Shown here: in pieces, positions 5,719 through 5,856 of the stretch
How positions within the stretch are numbered: the stretch's first letter is position 1
How the letters are laid out: every line of letters starts with the position of its first letter
The notes under the pieces: generated by a model
Told to the model about the DNA's origin: nothing
Seen by the model: the letters and a program-made list of their open reading frames with translations, nothing else
Database searches by the model: none
Program-made: the position numbers and the translations under genes
Origin: CAIJXO01 sp964485905
GTDB lineage: Bacteria; Patescibacteriota; Minisyncoccia; Phycocordibacterales; GWA1-40-21
Assembly (NCBI GenBank): GCA_964485905.1
Contig: CAZAJY010000039.1
Span: 1 to 5,856, forward strand
Reading direction: 5' to 3'
Length of the DNA stretch: 5,856 nt

Positions 5719-5757
5719 TAAAATAAAACCTCTCCTTTCGGTAGAGATTTTATTTTA
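5719..5757 (-). promoter_or_regulatory. hairpin between Shine-Dalgarno and start codon of murB
   Basis: On the minus strand TAAAATAAAA (5748-5757) pairs exactly with TTTTATTTTA (5719-5728). Inside this are a T-G wobble, CTCT/AGAG, one bulged A, CC/GG and a GAAA tetraloop, about 17 pairs in all. The hairpin starts at the base after the AGGAGG motif and ends 6 bases before the murB ATG. It could instead act as an intrinsic terminator, since the 3' arm is U-rich, or as a bidirectional one. The fold itself is clear; its role is inferred. Confidence 0.65.
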
Positions 5758-5763
5758 CCTCCT
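5758..5763 (-). promoter_or_regulatory. strong Shine-Dalgarno sequence of murB, 45 nt from the ATG in linear distance
   Basis: AGGAGG is a full-strength ribosome binding motif, yet no ATG, GTG or TTG follows within normal distance. The first usable start is the murB ATG at 5712. If the intervening 39-nt hairpin is folded, the spacing to that ATG becomes 6 nt (AAGAAG), close to optimal. No other site of comparable strength precedes murB; GGAGAGG inside the hairpin is about 16 nt away and paired. Confidence 0.55.
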
Positions 5764-5766
5764 CGT

Positions 5767-5786
5767 GTTGATTATTTCCAATCAAC
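5767..5786 (-). repeat. stem-loop in the murB leader
   Basis: GTTGATT (5767-5773 on the plus strand) and AATCAAC (5780-5786) form a perfect 7-bp stem with a 6-nt loop. It abuts the larger G+C-rich stem at 5787-5839 without a gap, so the two could stack, and it stands 3 bases from the AGGAGG motif. No U-run follows it, so it is not a terminator. Confidence 0.55.
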
Positions 5787-5839
5787 GCCGGCGGGGGCTA
5801 ACTCCAAAACTAATGTCTTATATGAGTGCAACCGCCGGC
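5787..5839 (-). repeat. G+C-rich inverted repeat enclosing a 37-nt loop
   Basis: GCCGGCGG (5787-5794) and CCGCCGGC (5832-5839) are exact 8-bp inverted repeats of pure G+C in an AT-rich region. Inside, ACTC and GAGT can form a second short stem. I do not recognise a known riboswitch, tRNA or other RNA family here. It could be the first domain of a structured murB leader, part of an RNA gene continuing past the right edge, or a small mobile palindromic element. Confidence 0.5.
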
Positions 5840-5845
5840 TGTGAT
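5817..5845 (-). promoter_or_regulatory. weak candidate promoter for murB
   Basis: TATAAG (5817-5822) with ATCACA (5840-5845) at a 17-nt spacing matches 5 and 4 of 6 consensus bases on the minus strand. It would start transcription near 5810, inside the loop of the G+C-rich stem, giving a leader of roughly 98 nt. The murB promoter may equally lie beyond the window. Confidence 0.25.
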
Positions 5846-5856
5846 TAGAAACCATC

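Noticed and set aside
5773..5855. A partial minus-strand gene ending upstream of murB
   Set aside because: One frame is open from the edge to a TAA near 5773, ending in LAPAGVDWK, but about 27 codons overlapping strong inverted repeats are not enough to support a coding gene.
5787..5856. A tRNA or decayed tRNA at the right edge
   Set aside because: The minus-strand translation resembles peptides seen opposite tRNAs, and a loop with CTT could be drawn as an anticodon, but the stem has a mismatch, no TTCRA T-loop pairs properly, and the D-arm is missing. Sequence beyond the edge would be needed.

Overview
The window is a compact, AT-rich stretch of bacterial chromosome with every recognisable gene on the minus strand. 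Read in the direction of transcription (right to left) the order is: a structured leader at the right edge, murB (cell-wall precursor synthesis), a 26-residue lysine-rich peptide gene, secA (protein export ATPase), an unrecognised 154-residue protein, then metK (S-adenosylmethionine synthetase) behind a SAM-I riboswitch. The compact MetK, a SecA with an extra segment in its first nucleotide-binding domain and a short wing region, several starts without a Shine-Dalgarno sequence and the small lysine-rich peptide together suggest a member of the Patescibacteria/CPR, perhaps Parcubacteria. That placement is inference from protein style, not a database result.

Region by region: 1-58 is a short tail behind metK with a weak hairpin. 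59-1009 is metK. 1010-1200 is its control region: promoter, SAM-I aptamer, antiterminator and intrinsic terminator. 1235-1267 is a terminator for the gene upstream. 1298-1762 is the 154-aa gene, visibly richer in G+C (about 45% by hand count) than its neighbours (about one third), with its own good promoter at 1803-1831. 1848-4379 is secA. 4380-4441 holds a secA promoter that lies almost on the start codon and a perfect dyad terminator. 4448-4528 is the lysine-rich peptide. 4529-4710 is a very AT-rich gap with a promoter and one perfect DnaA-box sequence. 4711-5712 is murB. 5713-5856 is a chain of stem-loops, including a hairpin placed exactly between a strong Shine-Dalgarno sequence and the murB start codon.

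The genes are housekeeping genes and do not form a pathway. They appear to be three or four separately controlled transcription units: murB plus the lysine-rich peptide, secA (possibly reading on into the 154-aa gene), the 154-aa gene, and metK under SAM feedback. I found no mobile element, CRISPR array or defence system. The points most worth a second look are the hairpin-bridged ribosome binding site of murB, the lysine-rich mini-gene, the compositionally distinct unknown gene, and the complete SAM-I OFF switch.
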